Part shown: piece after piece, positions 53,568-62,666 of the stretch
Numbering within the stretch: position 1 is the stretch's first letter
Layout of the letters: every line of letters begins with the position of its first letter
Source: Clostridium sp. BJN0001
GTDB taxonomy: Bacteria > Bacillota > Clostridia > Clostridiales > Clostridiaceae
Direction of reading: 5' to 3'
DNA length: 64,000 nucleotides
NCBI RefSeq assembly: GCF_022869825.1
Contig: NZ_CP094971.1
Span: 1,055,501-1,119,500 of the forward strand
Position numbers and translations under genes: made by a program
Notes under the pieces: model-generated
Database searches by the model: none
Told to the model about the DNA's origin: nothing
The model's input: only the letters and a program-made list of their open reading frames with translations

Positions 53568-55267
53568 ATGGAAATATATTTAAGAATTTATCTTATTATC
53601 ATTATCTTGTACAGTACATAGGAGATATTAAAGAAGAGTTTCTTAATCATCCTTTTTTTATTGTTACTGTACTTGATGATAACTTCGCAATTTTATCGAT
53701 ACCGAAAGATAAAATAGAGGTACTTGAAGAGGATTTAAAATCATCAACAATTGTTTATCTAAAATTACCTGAAATGTATACATTAGAACAAATATCTCCA
53801 GTTCAAGCGTCTCAGGTAGAGTTTCTTCAAATAGATCTTCCACTAAATTTAACTGGAGAAGGTGTAGATGTTGCAGTTATTGATACTGGAATAGATTATT
53901 TAAATGAAGAATTAATGGATTTAAATAATAATACACGAATAAATTTAATATGGGATCAAACTATTGATTCAAATAGTAATGATTATGATATAGATATACC
54001 ATTTGGAAAGGTATTTACTAAGAATCAGATACAAGGAGCAATTGATGAATATAAGGCAGGAAGAGATCCATATAAGGTAGTAGATAGTAAAGATATTATT
54101 GGACATGGAACTGAAATGGCAGGACTTATAGGAGCCACTGGAAAAGATGAACAATTAAAAGGTATTGCGTCAAAGTGTAATTTCATATCAATAAAAATGA
54201 TGGAGGATTATTCTTATAAAGCTTCATATGATATAAATATACCTGTTTATAATGTAACTGTTATTTATGCTGCATTACAGTTTTTATATAGATATTCATT
54301 AAAAACAAATAAACCCTTAGTTATATATATGCCATTTGGATCTAATTTAGGGAACCATAGAGGAAAAGGAGTATTAGATTATTATATAGATTTTATATCA
54401 ATGAATGCAAAAATTGTTGTTGTAACATGTACTGGAAATGAAAGAATAACAGATTGTCATGCTTCAGGAAATATAACTGAAGAAGAGAAAATTAAAGTGG
54501 TTGAATTAGATGTGTCTCCTGGCGAAAAAAAATTATGGCTTGAAATTTGGGCAGATGCACCTAATATAATTTCTGCAGAAATTGTTTCGCCTTCTGGAGA
54601 AAATAGTGGAATTATTAACTCATTAATTAATGTTACAAATACGTATTCTTTTGTTTTTGAAAAAACAATAATGAAAGTGGCATATCACATTCCTGAGGAA
54701 TTATCAGGCGATGAACTTATAAGAATTCAATTTTATGATTTGCAACCTGGAATATGGAAAATAAGATTATTTGGTAATCTAGTTTTAGATGGAAACTTTA
54801 ATGTATGGATTTCTCAAACAGGTCTCACTAAGTTTGATACGCGTATTACTCCAGCGGATACGTATGGAACAATAGCTAATCCTGGAAATGCTGATTTCTC
54901 TGTTACAGTTGCAGGATATAATCAGAATAATAATAATATGGTAAATTATTCTGGAATGGCTTTTAGTAAGAATTATATAAATGCTATTGATGTTGCAGCA
55001 GGTGCGGTTAATGCTCTTACTATTGCTCCTTCAAATAAAAATGTTATTGTAAATGGTACATGCGTATCAGGCTGTATAGTTTCTGGAGCATGTGCAATGT
55101 TATTTGAATGGGGTGTACTTAAAAATAATGATCCATATATGTATTCAAAAACATTAAAAACATATTTAGCAAGAGGAGTTATGAGTAGAAATGGAGATAT
55201 GTATCCGAATGCTCATTGGGGATATGGCATTTTAAATATATTAAATATGTTTAAAAATTTAATGTAA
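53549..55267 (+). CDS. S8 subtilisin-like protein 2 (Csp type) with Ser-to-Cys nucleophile
   Basis: 572 aa, the same architecture as its neighbours. Asp112 (IDTGID) and His186 (IGHGTEMAG) are present, and the oxyanion Asn is in TCTGNER. At the nucleophile position, however, the motif reads NGTCVSGCIVSGA, with Cys505 (TGC at 55061-55063) where GTSMAAP has Ser. It is thus either a pseudoprotease, as CspA and CspC of C. difficile are, or a Cys variant. GGAGG before the ATG lies inside the upstream gene. It sits between two intact homologues in one operon, in the cspA position by analogy. Confidence 0.82.
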   Translation: MQKESVDGNIFKNLSYYHYLVQYIGDIKEEFLNHPFFIVTVLDDNFAILSIPKDKIEVLEEDLKSSTIVYLKLPEMYTLEQISPVQASQVEFLQIDLPLNLTGEGVDVAVIDTGIDYLNEELMDLNNNTRINLIWDQTIDSNSNDYDIDIPFGKVFTKNQIQGAIDEYKAGRDPYKVVDSKDIIGHGTEMAGLIGATGKDEQLKGIASKCNFISIKMMEDYSYKASYDINIPVYNVTVIYAALQFLYRYSLKTNKPLVIYMPFGSNLGNHRGKGVLDYYIDFISMNAKIVVVTCTGNERITDCHASGNITEEEKIKVVELDVSPGEKKLWLEIWADAPNIISAEIVSPSGENSGIINSLINVTNTYSFVFEKTIMKVAYHIPEELSGDELIRIQFYDLQPGIWKIRLFGNLVLDGNFNVWISQTGLTKFDTRITPADTYGTIANPGNADFSVTVAGYNQNNNNMVNYSGMAFSKNYINAIDVAAGAVNALTIAPSNKNVIVNGTCVSGCIVSGACAMLFEWGVLKNNDPYMYSKTLKTYLARGVMSRNGDMYPNAHWGYGILNILNMFKNLM

Positions 55268-55300
55268 TTTATTATTTTTTATTTTAAGAGGGTGATTATA

Positions 55301-57160
55301 GTGGCTGAAAATAATAAGATATTAGATAAGATTGATGCAGAAATTGGTCTACTTAGTAATGTACCTGATATATTATTAGATAAAATATTAAAGAAAATGA
55401 AAATTAATTCTGATAATGAAAAAATAGAAATTATTATAATGTATAGATATTCTGCACAGAGCATAAAAGTTTTAGTAGAAGAATTGGGCGGTAATTTTTT
55501 TGATTTGGATTTTAATTTTGCAATTGTAAATATACCTATAACAAAAATATTTGATCTTGCAAAAATTAATGAAATTCAGTATATGGAGCTTCCACAGAAT
55601 TTATATGAGTCAAAAATTACTGAAGAAACAGATTTAAGGCAAAAAGAGGGTATCAGTGCAGAATATAATTTGACAGGAAAAGATGTTATTGTAGGATTTA
55701 TTGATTCAGGGATAGATTATATGCATCCTGCTTTTATGGATAAGGAAGGAAATACCAGAATATTATATATTTATGATTTGACTAATAATGCAGTTTATTC
55801 TAAAAGCGATATAGATAAAGCAATAAAATCAGATGATCCTTCTGAAATTGTACCTGAAAACGATACGACAGGACATGGAACCCATGTTGCAGGTGAAGCA
55901 TGTGCAGGAGGCAGTATACCAGATGAATATAAAGGTATATCAGAAGAAGCATATATAATAATGGTTAAATCTGGACGTGGAAATTGGGTGCTGGCTTCAA
56001 ATATAATGAAAGGGCTTAAATTTCTAATAGATAAGAGTAAAGAAGTTAATATGCCAATAGTAGTAAATATAAGTCTAAGTACAAATAATGGTTTGCATAA
56101 TGGATCAAGTCTCTTAGAACAATATATTAGTGCTATAGCAAATTTAGAGAGAGTTACTATAGTAGTGGCAGCTGGAAATGAAGGAGATGCTGGACATTAT
56201 ACATCAGGAATAATAAAAAATACTCAAGTAAGAAGTTTTAATATTTCAAGTGATGAAAATTTAATATCAATTAATATGTATAAATCTGTACTTCCAAATG
56301 CATCGATAAATATAATTGGACCAGGTGGTCAAAAAAGCGGGTTCATAAATATAAGTCAAGGATATTATAGTGGTAATATAAGTAGTGATAGATATAGTAT
56401 TTTTATATCAGGACCAAAACCATTTAACCTAGTAAGTCAGATTCAAATAATGCTTACTCCAATAGTATCTGATTATTTGGTCAAAGGAACTTGGAAAATA
56501 GAAGTTAAATCAGATGGTAGAGACACTGGAGTATTTTATATATGGCTTCCAGTACTGGAAGGAATAAATCCTAAAACAAGATTTTTAGATCCTGTTCAGA
56601 CAAATACTTTGGGAATACCAGCTACAGTTGAAAATGTAATTTCAGTTGGAAGTTATAATTCCTTAACAAATACATTATCTACGTTTACTGGAAGGGGAAG
56701 AGAAAGTTTAGATTTGAGTTTGATAAAACCTGATATAGTAGCTCCAGGTGAGAATATTATTGGACCTCTAAATGGGGGTGGATACGGGAAAAAGACAGGG
56801 ACTTCTATGGCAGCAGCACAAGTTTCAGGAATTTGTGGTTTATTTTCTCAGTGGGGAATAGTAGATAAAAATGATTTATATTTATATGGTCAAAGACTAA
56901 AATATTATTTGGCAATTGGTGCAAATAGAGATAGAGCGAATATCATTTATCCTAATGTATCATGGGGATATGGTGCTATATGTGCATTATCAAGCTTTAG
57001 AATTTTATTAGATGATCAGTTAAAAAATATTAGAAGCATCTCGGAATCAACTAATATAAAATATGTTAACTTTAAAGATATAAGAAATTATACAAAAAAA
57101 ATTAAGAAATTAGAAATACAAAAAGAAGGATTCTTTTACAGATTTCCTCGTTATTTTTGA
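55301..57160 (+). CDS. S8 subtilisin-like protease 3 (Csp type), triad intact
   Basis: 619 aa. Asp135 (FIDSGID), His192 (TGHGTHVAG) and Ser502 (TGTSMAAAQVSG) form a canonical subtilase triad; the oxyanion Asn is in AAGNEGD. The prodomain is longer than in its neighbours (about 1-110), and a C-terminal tail of about 50 residues is Lys/Ile-rich. A GTG at 55292 also opens the frame, but AGAGGGTG serves the GTG at 55301, which is used. Third gene of the run (cspC position). The similarity of all three argues for tandem duplication. No SleC gene is in the window. Confidence 0.82.
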   Translation: MAENNKILDKIDAEIGLLSNVPDILLDKILKKMKINSDNEKIEIIIMYRYSAQSIKVLVEELGGNFFDLDFNFAIVNIPITKIFDLAKINEIQYMELPQNLYESKITEETDLRQKEGISAEYNLTGKDVIVGFIDSGIDYMHPAFMDKEGNTRILYIYDLTNNAVYSKSDIDKAIKSDDPSEIVPENDTTGHGTHVAGEACAGGSIPDEYKGISEEAYIIMVKSGRGNWVLASNIMKGLKFLIDKSKEVNMPIVVNISLSTNNGLHNGSSLLEQYISAIANLERVTIVVAAGNEGDAGHYTSGIIKNTQVRSFNISSDENLISINMYKSVLPNASINIIGPGGQKSGFINISQGYYSGNISSDRYSIFISGPKPFNLVSQIQIMLTPIVSDYLVKGTWKIEVKSDGRDTGVFYIWLPVLEGINPKTRFLDPVQTNTLGIPATVENVISVGSYNSLTNTLSTFTGRGRESLDLSLIKPDIVAPGENIIGPLNGGGYGKKTGTSMAAAQVSGICGLFSQWGIVDKNDLYLYGQRLKYYLAIGANRDRANIIYPNVSWGYGAICALSSFRILLDDQLKNIRSISESTNIKYVNFKDIRNYTKKIKKLEIQKEGFFYRFPRYF

Positions 57161-57274
57161 TAAAATACAATTTTATTGCATAAAAAAGGATATAAATGAA
57201 TTTATTTGTTTTAATCATTTATTTATGTTATTATATAATTGTTTATTTATTAAATTAAGTTTGGGGATGACAAT

Positions 57275-58264
57275 ATGAATAAAAATAAACTAGTTGTTAT
57301 TGGAGTTGGACATGTTGGTTCATATGTTTTAGCGGATGCAATGAAAATTGGATTGTTTGCTGAAATAGGGGTTATTGATAGTTTAAACAATGTAGCTTAT
57401 GGTGAAGCTTTAGATCAAGCTCAAGCTACAGCGTTAACATACATGAACAACATAAATGTTACAAGTGGTGGCTATGAGCAGTGTAAGGATGCAGATGTAA
57501 TAATCGTTGCAGCAGGACCTAGTATGATACCAGATCCTAATGATCCTACGGGAGAACCAGATCGTACACTACTTACTAAGACAAATTGTGAAGTTATTCG
57601 TGAGGTTATGACAGGAATTACTAAGTATACAAAAGATGCAGTTATAATTTTTATTACAAATCCATTAGATACTATGGTTTACATTGCTGAAAATGAATTT
57701 GGATATCCAAAGGGACGTGTATTTGGAACAGGAACAATGCTTGATTCTGCACGTTTACGTAAATTAGTTGCAGATGTATATGACATTGATCCAAAATCAG
57801 TTACAGGTTATATGATGGGAGAACACGGAAGCACAGCATTCCCTGTACTTAGTCATGTTAATGTTTCAGGTGTTCCACTTAAGGATTTAGATAAATATCT
57901 TAAATCATCTAAAGATATTAATGATCCTTATACAGTAAAAAAAGAAGTAGTAAGCGCTGCATATAAAGTGTTTAATGGTAAAGGATGGACTAATGCAGGT
58001 GTTGCTCAATCTGCAGTCACTATGGCTAAAGCAGTTTTATTAGATGAAAGAAGTGTTTATCCTGCATCTACAACTCTTCATGGTCAATATGGTCATGATG
58101 GTGATGTAGCTTTAAGTATGCCATGTGTAATTGGACGAGAAGGTGTTTTAAAACAAATACCTGTTGAGTTAAATGAATGGGAAACTAAAAAACTTCAGGA
58201 ATCTATTAAATTTATTAAGGCTACTATGCATGATGCTAAAACTGGTCCTGAATTTTTAAAATAG
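57275..58264 (+). CDS. L-lactate / L-2-hydroxyisocaproate dehydrogenase-like
   Basis: 329-aa LDH/MDH-superfamily enzyme. The Rossmann start is KLVVIGVGHVGSYVLADAM, and the NADH-selecting Asp is in GVIDSLN. The catalytic His-Asp pair appears as MGEHGS and the RLRKLVADVYDIDP context, with VIIVAAGPSMIPDPNDPTGEPDR in the mobile loop in place of the common GAPQKPGE(T/S)R form. This altered loop resembles L-2-hydroxyisocaproate dehydrogenases more than L-LDH; the substrate is uncertain. Unusually, six of seven arginine codons are CGN (mostly CGT), whereas neighbouring genes use AGA. Confidence 0.82.
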   Translation: MNKNKLVVIGVGHVGSYVLADAMKIGLFAEIGVIDSLNNVAYGEALDQAQATALTYMNNINVTSGGYEQCKDADVIIVAAGPSMIPDPNDPTGEPDRTLLTKTNCEVIREVMTGITKYTKDAVIIFITNPLDTMVYIAENEFGYPKGRVFGTGTMLDSARLRKLVADVYDIDPKSVTGYMMGEHGSTAFPVLSHVNVSGVPLKDLDKYLKSSKDINDPYTVKKEVVSAAYKVFNGKGWTNAGVAQSAVTMAKAVLLDERSVYPASTTLHGQYGHDGDVALSMPCVIGREGVLKQIPVELNEWETKKLQESIKFIKATMHDAKTGPEFLK

Positions 58265-58271
58265 TGAAGTT

Positions 58272-58308
58272 AAGTTCTATTAGATATTTTTCTAATAGAA
58301 CTTTTTTT
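58272..58308 (+). terminator. terminator of the LDH-like gene
   Basis: A perfect 13-bp stem AAGTTCTATTAGA (58272-58284) pairs with 58291-58303 and is followed by T7. Confidence 0.88.
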
Positions 58309-58382
58309 ATTTGCAACTATATATTCTTAAGATTTACTATATAAAGAAAATAGAAATATTGTTAATCCTTTTTTGTTTTAAT

Positions 58383-58410
58383 TATCCTTTATATAAGGAT
58401 AGTGATATAA
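58383..58410 (+). promoter_or_regulatory. histidine-kinase promoter with an inverted repeat
   Basis: TATCCTT (58383-58389) and AAGGATA (58395-58401) form a perfect repeat that overlaps a probable -35 (TTATCC, 58382-58387), 17 bases before TATAAT (58405-58410). Confidence 0.45.
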
Positions 58411-58473
58411 TATTACTAAATAATCAATTATTTGTAAAAGATTATTTAAGATCATTAATGGGAGTGAAACGAA

Positions 58474-60549
58474 ATGAAAAAAAAATATTCTTTAGAAGAT
58501 TTAGAGAAATTAATTAATAGCCTTCCATATGAAGTATCTCTTCAAAATGAAAAAGGGGAGTATGTTTTTGTAAATAATTTATTATTGGAAACATTAAAAA
58601 TAGATAAAGAAGATATTATAGGAAAAAAGCCTGATGAAGTTTTTGCTCCAGGCGATGCTAAAATTATGAAAAAGGTATATAATAACGTTATTAATAGAGG
58701 AAAGGGAATTTTTACTGAAATAAAATCTGATACAAATGGTAAATGGTATGATTTATATAAAACAGTTATAGATAATAATTATGTTGCATGTATAGTTAAT
58801 GAATGCAATGTGAACATTTTTAAAGCATATGATAATTTTTATTATGAAGATGAATCAAATTCTTTAGAATATAGTGATATGCTATGTGATAAAAATCAGA
58901 ATGAAAGTACGTATTATGAACTTAAGAAGAGATTTACTTCACTGTGCAAAAACATTCAGTATAAAATTAAAGCAGACGGAATTAATGTATATTTAGTAAA
59001 TGATAGAACTAATGAATTATATGAATTTATAAAAACAGGAGAAAATATAGACAAGTATCCTGAAGTAAAAGAATGCATTCGTAATTTTAAAAAAAGAGGT
59101 ATTGAAAATTATGATGAAATTTTAAGTACTCAATGTAAAGGTACATACAATTCTAATAAAAATAATAAAGACAGAGGAGTAATAAAGTATTTTCCAATTA
59201 AATATGGGTTAAAATTTATGGGCTTTATTGCCGTTTATTATATAGATGAAAATTTAATAAAATTTGAAGCTGATGATTTTCTTAAATCAATATGTTATAA
59301 AGTTGGAATTATCTGTAAAAACACTAAAATTAGACGCAGACTTGAAAAAGTATCTCGCGAAAATGAAGAAAGTAAAGAAGAACTTAAAGCTTTTTTAGAG
59401 ACAGCAAGTGATGTATGGTCTATAATAAAAAAAGATGGAACTTTTATAAAAATGAGTAAAAATATAACTAATATTTTTGGATGGAGTGAGGATGAAGTAT
59501 TTAAATATAATTATAAAGATTTAATTCATCCAGATGATACAAAATTAGCTCTTGAATATTTACATAAAACAGGAAATACTAATGGAGAAAAAAGAAACGA
59601 TTTAATAAGCAGATTTAAATGTAAAAATGGTGAATATAAATTAGTACAATGGAGTGCTACATCAAAAAATGATAATAATATTATTATTTTAACTGGAAAA
59701 GATGTAACGTTTCAAAAAAAACTAGAAGAAGAAAATAAAAAAATACATGATGAACTGGAATTTGAAACTTTAAAAACAGAATTTTTTATGAATATGTCGC
59801 ATGAATTTAGAACACCAATTAACATAATACTTTCATCAGTTCAGTTAATAAATATGTATCTTCAGAACAACGAACCGGAAAAAAGTTTGAAAAATTTGTT
59901 ATATATAAAGCAGAACTCATATAGACTTTTAAAGCTTGTTAATAATATTTTAGATATTAATAAAATTGATTCGGGTTCATGCAAGCTTAATCTAGAAAAC
60001 TGTAATATTATAGATGTTATTGAAAAAACAGTATCATCTGTAGTTAGATATGCAAAGAGTTTTGACAGCAATATAACGTTTGATACAGATGAAGAAGAGG
60101 TAGTAACATCGTGTGATACAGATAAAATAGAAAGAATTATGTTAAATTTATTATCTAATGCATTAAAATATGTAAATAAAAATGGAAAAATACGAGTTAA
60201 GATAAATACTGATAGAAAGAAAAAAATTATCTGTGTATCAATATGGGATAACGGAATAAAAATAAAGAAAGAAGATTCAGAAAAAATTTTTGACAGATTT
60301 ACAAGAGTAGATAATTCACTTACAAGAATTTGTGAGGGTGGAGGAATGGGTCTTACACTTACAAAATCTCTTGTAGAACTTCATGGAGGAAGAATTTGGG
60401 TGAACACTAATATTAAAGAAGGTGCTGAAATAAAATTTACACTTCCAATAAAGACAGTTTATAGTAAAGAAAATAAATATTATAAAAAGTTTGATTCAAA
60501 AATTGAAAGATGTAATATTGAATTTTCAGATATATATTCATTAATGTAA
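58474..60549 (+). CDS. PAS-domain sensor histidine kinase
   Basis: 691-aa kinase with no obvious transmembrane segment, so likely cytoplasmic. An N-terminal PAS (about 8-120: LINSLPYEVSLQNEKGEYVFVNNLL) is followed by a GAF-like region (about 150-280), a second PAS (about 305-420: ETASDVWSIIKKDGTFIKMSKNITNIFGWSEDEVF), then HisKA with His443 in FMNMSHEFRTPINIIL and HATPase_c with the N box (IMLNLLSNALKYV), F box (EKIFDRFTRVDNS) and G2 (GGGMGLTLTKSLV). No response regulator is adjacent. The family is often involved in sporulation phosphorelays in clostridia; that role is not shown here. Confidence 0.9.
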   Translation: MKKKYSLEDLEKLINSLPYEVSLQNEKGEYVFVNNLLLETLKIDKEDIIGKKPDEVFAPGDAKIMKKVYNNVINRGKGIFTEIKSDTNGKWYDLYKTVIDNNYVACIVNECNVNIFKAYDNFYYEDESNSLEYSDMLCDKNQNESTYYELKKRFTSLCKNIQYKIKADGINVYLVNDRTNELYEFIKTGENIDKYPEVKECIRNFKKRGIENYDEILSTQCKGTYNSNKNNKDRGVIKYFPIKYGLKFMGFIAVYYIDENLIKFEADDFLKSICYKVGIICKNTKIRRRLEKVSRENEESKEELKAFLETASDVWSIIKKDGTFIKMSKNITNIFGWSEDEVFKYNYKDLIHPDDTKLALEYLHKTGNTNGEKRNDLISRFKCKNGEYKLVQWSATSKNDNNIIILTGKDVTFQKKLEEENKKIHDELEFETLKTEFFMNMSHEFRTPINIILSSVQLINMYLQNNEPEKSLKNLLYIKQNSYRLLKLVNNILDINKIDSGSCKLNLENCNIIDVIEKTVSSVVRYAKSFDSNITFDTDEEEVVTSCDTDKIERIMLNLLSNALKYVNKNGKIRVKINTDRKKKIICVSIWDNGIKIKKEDSEKIFDRFTRVDNSLTRICEGGGMGLTLTKSLVELHGGRIWVNTNIKEGAEIKFTLPIKTVYSKENKYYKKFDSKIERCNIEFSDIYSLM

Positions 60550-60593
60550 ATTAGTATCAATGATAAAGTTTAATATAAAGAAGCAAATAATAA

Positions 60594-60640
60594 AAAATGT
60601 TGTAATGATTCAAATTTATTGCAGCATTTTCTTTTATTTT
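60594..60640 (+). terminator. terminator of the histidine kinase gene
   Basis: A 13-bp stem with two G-T pairs (60594-60606 with 60618-60630) is followed by CTTTTATTTT. Confidence 0.7.
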
Positions 60641-60748
60641 ATAATTATAAATATTTATTAGATTTATATATTATTTGACTGTTATTTAACTCTAGTCTAT
60701 AATAAAATTCAGTAAAAACAAGTTTCAGAAAGGAAAGTAAAAATAGAT

Positions 60749-61690
60749 ATGTTAAGCATTGTGAAAACAGCAATAATAACTATAATAATATCATTTATTT
60801 CAGGTGTCTTATTAGACTATTATAAAAATTTTGGATCAAAAATAGTATGTTCGCTGAAAAAAGTAAAATTAAAAAATGGAATTGAATCAAACTGTAAAGT
60901 ATATGTAGTAGATATAAAAAATATTTCAAATAAAATAATTCATGATTTGAATTTAAATATTCAAGCATCTTGCAGTAAAATCAGGATAGAAAAAGCGCAG
61001 ATAACGAAAGGTTTAAAGTTTGATATAGAAGATAACAGAATGTTTTATGATGTATCAATCCCGTTTTTAAGCAAAGATGATGAGTTTAAAGCTTTTATAT
61101 ATTTAGAAGACACAAAAAATGATAATGTTAAGCCAATTTTAGCGTTAAGATCGCCAGAAAAATTCAAAAAAGTTTATAAATTTAATAATAAACAAATAGA
61201 AAGTAATAATGATGAAGTTAATAAAAAAACTTCATTATTAGGAAATTTTAATAAAAAGAAAATTATAGCTGCATTTTTATTATTTATAGTAGTATTTGGA
61301 GTAGTTTCTATCGGAGAACATATGATAAATAAAATATCTAATCTTTCCGATGTTTTGCCTAAAAGTGATGATTCACAGAAAAATACTACAGATACATCAA
61401 GTGTACAAACTGATACACAAACAAATCAAAAAACTAATACTACTGATAAGAATATATCAAAAGAAAATGAACAAAAAAGTGATACGCAAAATAATCAATC
61501 TAGTGCATCACAAAATTCTGATAAAAAAGCAACTGAAAATATACAAAAAGATACCGATTCTGAGAGTAGTGATAAAAAAGTAGAAGAAAATGAATCGCAA
61601 AGTATTAACGCAAATTCAAATACTGTGCAAAATGTAGAAAAAAGTAAAGATGCTACTGAATCACAAAGTAATGATGTAAAAGAAAAATAA
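60749..61690 (+). CDS. membrane protein with low-complexity extracellular tail, unknown
   Basis: 313 aa. An N-terminal hydrophobic segment (about 5-25) is followed by a beta-rich domain (about 30-140: VKLKNGIESNCKVYVVDIKNISNKIIHDLNLNIQAS...). A second transmembrane helix (about 172-192, IIAAFLLFIVVFGVVSIG) follows, then a tail of about 110 residues made almost entirely of Ser, Thr, Asn, Gln, Lys, Asp and Glu. The layout suggests both ends are exposed and the tail is disordered, perhaps crossing the wall. The ribosome site (AAAGGAAAG) is a little far from the ATG. Family unknown. It is 36 bases upstream of the SseB-like gene. Confidence 0.7.
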   Translation: MLSIVKTAIITIIISFISGVLLDYYKNFGSKIVCSLKKVKLKNGIESNCKVYVVDIKNISNKIIHDLNLNIQASCSKIRIEKAQITKGLKFDIEDNRMFYDVSIPFLSKDDEFKAFIYLEDTKNDNVKPILALRSPEKFKKVYKFNNKQIESNNDEVNKKTSLLGNFNKKKIIAAFLLFIVVFGVVSIGEHMINKISNLSDVLPKSDDSQKNTTDTSSVQTDTQTNQKTNTTDKNISKENEQKSDTQNNQSSASQNSDKKATENIQKDTDSESSDKKVEENESQSINANSNTVQNVEKSKDATESQSNDVKEK

Positions 61691-61726
61691 TAATTTTATA
61701 AATAAAAAAATAATAGGAGAATTGTT

Positions 61727-62554
61727 ATGAGTGTTAATGAATTAATAGAGGAATACTATAAAAATAATAATGATAAAGTTATATACAAAAAGATAGTAGA
61801 GAGTTTAAAAAATGAAGATGAAATATATATTGCATACTGTCCTTATATAAGAAACTATTATGTTGATTTTAATGACAAAAAAGCATCAGCATATATTTTT
61901 TCAAGCGAAGAAATTTATAAGAAATTTGAAGAGTGTATGGCAAAAAATATGTTCATATTAAAAATTATTAAGAACAGAAAGGATGAAAGAATTTCTCTTT
62001 TTCAGGATTTTTATAGAAACGGCATTGAGCAGATTGTAGTAAAAGCTGAAAAAGATTTAAAAATGAGCCTTTTTGATATGATAGACAAGCCTGATTTTTC
62101 AGATATTCCGTATGTAAATAGACCTATTTTAAATCCATTTCTTCTATTTAATATAAATTATTTTTTCGAATGTTTAAGTGCAAAAAAAGCAGATAAAAAG
62201 ATTGAGATAAATATGTTTAAAGAAATAAAAAAAGGAAAATATTTAATTCCTATGGATGCAACAGGAGTTAATTTAGAAAAAAGTGATTCTAAAAATACAG
62301 AAGCTACAATTAAGAAAGATAGTGTTATTCATTTCCCAATAATAAAAAATAGAGATGGAAAAAGTTTTTATCCTATATTTACAGACTGGGCTGAATTTAT
62401 TAAATTTGACTCTAAAAAGAAATATGTAGGTAATATTATTTCGTTTGAAGATATTAGCCATCTTATCAAAAATGTTGAAGGGGTAGCAATAAATCCATTT
62501 GGTGTTAATTTAATATTAAATGATTCTATGATAAATACAATTAAAAATATATAA
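61727..62554 (+). CDS. SseB-family protein
   Basis: 275 aa, cytoplasmic. The C-terminal half shows the SseB N-domain pattern: FPIIKNRDGKSFYPIFTDWAEFIKF and FEDISHLIKNVEGVAINPFGVNLILN. The N-terminal half contains an alpha/beta segment that may be a second copy (YIAYCPYIRNYYVDFNDKKASAYIFSSEEIYKKFEE). SseB family function is not settled outside a few cases. AGGAGAATT precedes the ATG. It probably shares a transcript with the upstream membrane protein. Confidence 0.75.
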   Translation: MSVNELIEEYYKNNNDKVIYKKIVESLKNEDEIYIAYCPYIRNYYVDFNDKKASAYIFSSEEIYKKFEECMAKNMFILKIIKNRKDERISLFQDFYRNGIEQIVVKAEKDLKMSLFDMIDKPDFSDIPYVNRPILNPFLLFNINYFFECLSAKKADKKIEINMFKEIKKGKYLIPMDATGVNLEKSDSKNTEATIKKDSVIHFPIIKNRDGKSFYPIFTDWAEFIKFDSKKKYVGNIISFEDISHLIKNVEGVAINPFGVNLILNDSMINTIKNI

Positions 62555-62590
62555 ATCTTAAAGTGAAAATCAATATAATGATTTTAAATT

Positions 62591-62612
62591 GTATATGTGT
62601 TAACATATATAC
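62591..62612. promoter_or_regulatory. near-perfect palindrome upstream of luxS
   Basis: A 22-bp near-palindrome centred on GTTAAC (20 of 22 positions symmetric; the two exceptions form G-T pairs as RNA). It lies 55-76 bases before the luxS ATG. Operator or leader hairpin. Confidence 0.4.
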
Positions 62613-62666
62613 GTAAAGCCGTCTCAGTTAAAGACAGTTACTTAAATAATATAAGGGAGCGATAAA

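Noticed and set aside
61350..61583. 77-codon frame inside the low-complexity tail region
   Set aside because: Out-of-frame shadow of a repetitive Lys/Asn-rich stretch, without ribosome site.
62555..62666. SAH or SAM riboswitch ahead of luxS
   Set aside because: Only a short palindrome and a weak GTCT/AGAC pairing are present; no conserved aptamer core is recognisable.
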